Source of the DNA: an uncultured bacterium
Lineage (GTDB): Bacteria; Planctomycetota; UBA1135; GCA-002686595
NCBI GenBank assembly: GCA_913058555.1
Contig: CAJXRJ010000257.1
Coordinates: forward strand, 1-9,350
DNA: 9,350 nucleotides
Direction of reading: 5' to 3'
Shown: in pieces, positions 6,997 through 9,350 of the stretch
How positions within the stretch are numbered: the first letter of the stretch is position 1
Layout: the number at the start of each line of letters is the position of its first letter
The notes under the pieces: generated by a model
The model's input: only the letters and a program-made list of their open reading frames with translations
What the model was told of the DNA's origin: nothing
Databases searched by the model: none
Position numbers and translations under genes: made by a program

Positions 6997-7611
6997 ATGC
7001 CCTACGCCCCGATCCCCACAGACACCTCTCCCAACGGGGCCCCTGAGGCCCTGGAGGCCCTCGCCCGGGGCCTTCGCTTGGGCCAGGACGTGCTGGGGAT
7101 GTGGTACGAAGCGGCGTACCCAGGGGTCCTGCGGCTCTGCCGGGGCTTTCTGGGCCCGGCCGCCGCGGGCACGGCTGAGGACGTCGCCCAGGACGCCATG
7201 CTGCGCCTGGTGGACCAGATCGATCGGTGGGATCCCGCACGGCCCTACGGGGGCTGGGAGAGAACCGTCGTGCTGAACGTTGCCCGAAACCACCTGCGCG
7301 CCGCCTCGCGGCGTAGCGATCACGAAAACGCCGCAGCGACCCTCGACTCGATGGGATCCGCCGGCCTTCCAGACCCGGCCGATGCGGCCAGCGCGAAAGA
7401 AGTCGGCGCCCTTGTCCAGCGCTGCCTGGGGCTCCTGAGCCCCCGTGAGCGCGAGGCGTTTGTGCTCGTGGACCTGGAAGGTCTGGCCCCCAAGGCCGCC
7501 GCCGAGGTCATGGGCGTCGCCGCCTCCAACGTGCGCGCTGTGCTCTCCCTGGCAAGGCGCCGGCTCAAGGAAGCCCTGGCTCCGCACCTTGCGGAAGGAG
7601 GCCTGGCATGA
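6997..7611 (+). CDS. ECF-family RNA polymerase sigma factor
   Basis: A 204-residue sigma70-family protein with only regions 2 and 4, as in ECF sigma factors; it would redirect RNA polymerase to a small stress or envelope regulon. Region 2 spans about 36-106, with the core-binding helix AEDVAQDAMLRLVDQI (60-75) and the -10-recognition part GGWERTVVLNVARNHLR (85-101). Region 4 spans about 135-195, with LLSPREREAFVLVDLEG (146-162) and a helix-turn-helix around KAAAEVMGVAASNVRAVLSLARRRL (split here as 166-190). The linker between them is short and variable. ATG 6997 gives a usual N-terminus; an in-frame ATG at 6946 would add 17 residues, and neither has a clear Shine-Dalgarno, so the start is uncertain. 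The stop overlaps the next gene by ATGA, typical for a sigma/anti-sigma pair. The target promoter is not recognisable here. Confidence 0.88.
   Translation: MPYAPIPTDTSPNGAPEALEALARGLRLGQDVLGMWYEAAYPGVLRLCRGFLGPAAAGTAEDVAQDAMLRLVDQIDRWDPARPYGGWERTVVLNVARNHLRAASRRSDHENAAATLDSMGSAGLPDPADAASAKEVGALVQRCLGLLSPREREAFVLVDLEGLAPKAAAEVMGVAASNVRAVLSLARRRLKEALAPHLAEGGLA
7595..7601 (+). promoter_or_regulatory. strong ribosome binding site of the anti-sigma candidate
   Basis: AAGGAGG, six bases before the ATG at 7608, inside the end of the sigma gene. It is the best Shine-Dalgarno in the window and fixes the start of the overlapping downstream gene. Confidence 0.8.
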
Positions 7612-8192
7612 GCTCCATCGATCCCGAAGTGCCCCAGGATGACGAGTTCCTGAGGGACCTAATGGGCGAGGTGCAGGCCGACTGGAAAGCCCTCGGTGAG
7701 GGCCAGTCCATGCCGCCCGCAGAGCTCGACGCACAGGACCCAGGGACCCGCGCCGCGGTGTCCTGGATGCAGGACGCGTGGACTTCCATCCGGGAAGACG
7801 TCGCTCCGCCGATGCCCATGGCGCTGGCCCGGGCTTACCGGTCCCAACGCGCACCCCGTCGGCGCCGGCGTGTGCTCTGGGTTGCAGCGGGACTCGCCGC
7901 CATCGCTCTCGCGGTCGCAGGTGCCGCCCTCCTTCCCATGGGATCCGGCGCGGTCCCCGGGGAGGGCACAGACCCCTCTTCAGGCGACCTCATCGCCTCC
8001 GAACCGGTCGCCCCTCACCGGGCCACCCAGGACGGTGCAGCGCCCACCTCCGTGCCCCCAACACCCCTCGACGTGCCCCGCGCCGCCGCGCCGATCCGCA
8101 CGTTCACCCCAGACCAATTTGTCAGCCGCCCCGACGGGGTCGAGATCGTCACCGGAAAGGTGCGGATCATCCTCCTCCAAGCGGACCGCTGA
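7608..8192 (+). CDS. single-pass membrane protein, probable anti-sigma factor
   Basis: A 194-residue protein with no family signature I can name. Residues 1-83 are acidic and probably cytoplasmic (EFLRDLMGEVQADWKAL at 13-29 could form the sigma-binding helix). A basic stretch RRRRR (84-88) precedes one transmembrane helix (about 89-110), and residues 111-194 are Pro/Ala-rich and would lie outside the inner membrane, ending in a short conserved-looking part FTPDQFVSRPDGVEIVTG (167-184). The positive-inside rule supports this orientation. The HxxxCxxC motif of zinc anti-sigma factors is absent; the protein contains no Cys. The role as anti-sigma is inferred from topology and from the four-base overlap with the ECF sigma gene. 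It may instead be a small envelope protein of the downstream secretin-like system. Confidence 0.75.
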   Translation: MSSIDPEVPQDDEFLRDLMGEVQADWKALGEGQSMPPAELDAQDPGTRAAVSWMQDAWTSIREDVAPPMPMALARAYRSQRAPRRRRRVLWVAAGLAAIALAVAGAALLPMGSGAVPGEGTDPSSGDLIASEPVAPHRATQDGAAPTSVPPTPLDVPRAAAPIRTFTPDQFVSRPDGVEIVTGKVRIILLQADR

Positions 8193-8243
8193 TAAGGCCC
8201 CCGATCATCCAACCACTCGACACCAAGACCCTTCGCACTAACC

Positions 8244-9302
8244 ATGAACCTTCCACTCGCTTGCAGCCTGGCCATCGCTGGTCTTCTCACTAGTTCGTCT
8301 TTTGCGGCCGCTCCACAAGAGGAGTCCACCCCCGACAGGAGACAACGCAGCTTCGTCGATGAATCCGAGGTGGGCCTCAGCATCTTTGTGCCCAAGCTCA
8401 TCAGCGCGTCTGATCTGCTTCGTTACTCCAAGGAGATGACGGAAGGACAGTTCATGGTGAGTCTCGCCGACGGGAACGTGGACAGGAGGGACCGATTCAT
8501 CAACATGTCAGATGCCATCGGTATTCAAGGCACCAAAGAGAAGCGCGCGCAGCTCACCGCGCTGCTGGAGAGCCTCGATGCCCGCATTGGGGCCGTGAGG
8601 GGCACCGCAAGGAGCGACGACCGGGCCCAGGACGTGCGCACGATGCGAATGAAGTGCATGAGCACGGAGTCCGCCATGAAGCTCATCAACAGCCTGGGCA
8701 TGCCCGTCACCGCCGCCTCCGTGAAAGAAACCGGCAACCTGATCCTGCAAGGTCCGCGCGCGACCCTCGACCAGGTCCAGCGGGTCCTCGGAGAGGCCGA
8801 TAAGCCCCTGCCCCAGCTGACCATGCACTGCGAGATCCTCGAGGCGGTGGCACCTGCCCGTTCCGACCTGATGCCGAACCACCCGAAGTACAAGGCGGGC
8901 CCCAAGGTCCTCACTGGCGAGGTGGCCAAGGCATTGGAGGCGATCAATCCTGGCGAGCAGTTCGCGCGGCGAGCGCACCTTCTCTTGCGGAGTTCGGTCG
9001 GCGGCGAGCAGCCCATCGAGATTTCGTCCGCGATCGCCAAGTCGCTAAGCGACGATGGCGACACCCCGACCAAACCACGACTGATCTTCCGATGCGTCCC
9101 TAGCGGTTGGGACCCGGAGGCTCAGACCCTGACCCTGGACGACTGCTCCGTGCTGCTTGAGGTGCCCACCTACCAAGAGATGGCCACCGGCAATGGCAAC
9201 GAGAGGATCAAGCAGTTCTCAGGCTTCACCCAGCAGGGCATCAGCTCGCGCTTGAGCCTGAAGTCCGGCGAGACCACCATCATCGGCTCCCTCGGTGGCG
9301 AC
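8244..9302 (+). CDS. exported secretin-like protein, 3' end missing
   Basis: Open reading frame of at least 353 codons with no stop before the adapter at 9303. Residues 1-23 are a signal peptide (hydrophobic LACSLAIAGLL, cleavage after AAA). Two modules resemble secretin N-domains: about 42-112, ending IGIQGTKEKRAQLTALLESLD, shortened here to its 20-residue core IQGTKEKRAQLTALLESL, and about 131-188, with NLILQGPRATLDQVQRVL (165-182). From 190 on (LTMHCEILEAVAP) the pattern resembles a secretin core: PRLIFRCVPSG (278-288), DDCSVLLEVPTY (299-310) and SRLSLKSGETTIIGSLGGD (335-353), close to the secretin ending of a Gly-rich 'G-x-T-x-x-x-G-G-L' strand. Secretins are outer-membrane multimeric channels of type II/III secretion and type IV pili; short periplasmic relatives that do not form channels also occur. 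No good Shine-Dalgarno precedes ATG 8244. It lies 51 bases after the anti-sigma candidate, so probably the same operon. Family call is by pattern only. Confidence 0.7.
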
Positions 9303-9350
9303 CTGTCTCTTATACACATCTCCGAGCCCACGAGACTAGGCATGATCTCG
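9303..9350 (+). other. Illumina Nextera adapter (not genomic)
   Basis: CTGTCTCTTATACACATCT (9303-9321) is the Tn5 mosaic end used in Nextera libraries. CCGAGCCCACGAGAC (9322-9336) is the read-2 adapter part, TAGGCATG (9337-9344) matches a standard i7 index, and ATCTCG (9345-9350) begins the P7 sequence. The sequence is therefore library construct read through at the contig end. Anything translated past 9302 is artefact. Confidence 0.97.

Noticed and set aside
6934..7854. 306-codon minus-strand frame opposite the sigma and anti-sigma genes
   Set aside because: Low-complexity product, no ribosome site, and it opposes two well-supported overlapping genes.
8525..9073. Minus-strand frames of 156-182 codons opposite the last gene
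   Set aside because: The plus-strand frame is open for 353 codons with a signal peptide and secretin-like pattern; the opposite frames show no recognisable domain.
9303..9350. Tn5-like mosaic end considered as a real transposon end
   Set aside because: It is followed directly by the Nextera adapter, an index and the P7 start, and lies at the exact contig end, so it is library sequence.

Overview
The window is high-GC bacterial DNA with short intergenic gaps and six complete or near-complete genes plus one cut off by the right edge. Phylum cannot be fixed from sequence alone. The mix of an ECF sigma/anti-sigma pair, a secretin-like exported protein and a large secreted multi-repeat subtilase in GC-rich DNA would suit a Planctomycetota-like or other large-genome Gram-negative environmental bacterium, but that is inference. 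The last 48 bases are not genomic: they read as an Illumina Nextera adapter with its index, so this is the end of an assembled (probably metagenomic or draft) contig.

Layout. (1) 19-585, minus strand: a small class I SAM-dependent methyltransferase, divergent from the next operon. (2) 725-3502, plus strand: an NAD salvage operon, pncB-nrtR-pncA. PncA deamidates nicotinamide to nicotinate, PncB turns nicotinate into nicotinate mononucleotide, and the middle gene encodes a Nudix/winged-helix protein of the NrtR type, the known repressor family for NAD genes. pncB and nrtR overlap by ATGA, and nrtR and pncA are separated by 17 bases or overlap. A perfect 7-bp inverted repeat (736-754) lies over the predicted -10 box and ends 5 bases before the pncB start, a good candidate for the operator. 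(3) 3681-6824: a secreted S8 (subtilisin-family) protease of 1047 residues with an N-terminal propeptide-like region, intact catalytic triad and three ungapped 164-residue C-terminal beta-rich repeats joined by glycine linkers, followed by a GC-rich terminator-like hairpin. (4) 6997-8192: an ECF sigma factor translationally coupled to a single-pass membrane protein that is probably its anti-sigma factor, then, after 51 bases, an exported secretin-like protein (8244 onward) with two N-domain-like modules, interrupted by the adapter at 9303.

The most informative parts are the self-regulated NAD operon, whose NrtR keeps a perfect Nudix signature and whose first gene looks leaderless; the protease with its unusual repeat array; and the sigma/anti-sigma/secretin-like cluster, which may be an envelope-sensing or secretion unit. 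I saw no CRISPR array, tRNA, rRNA, insertion sequence or origin.
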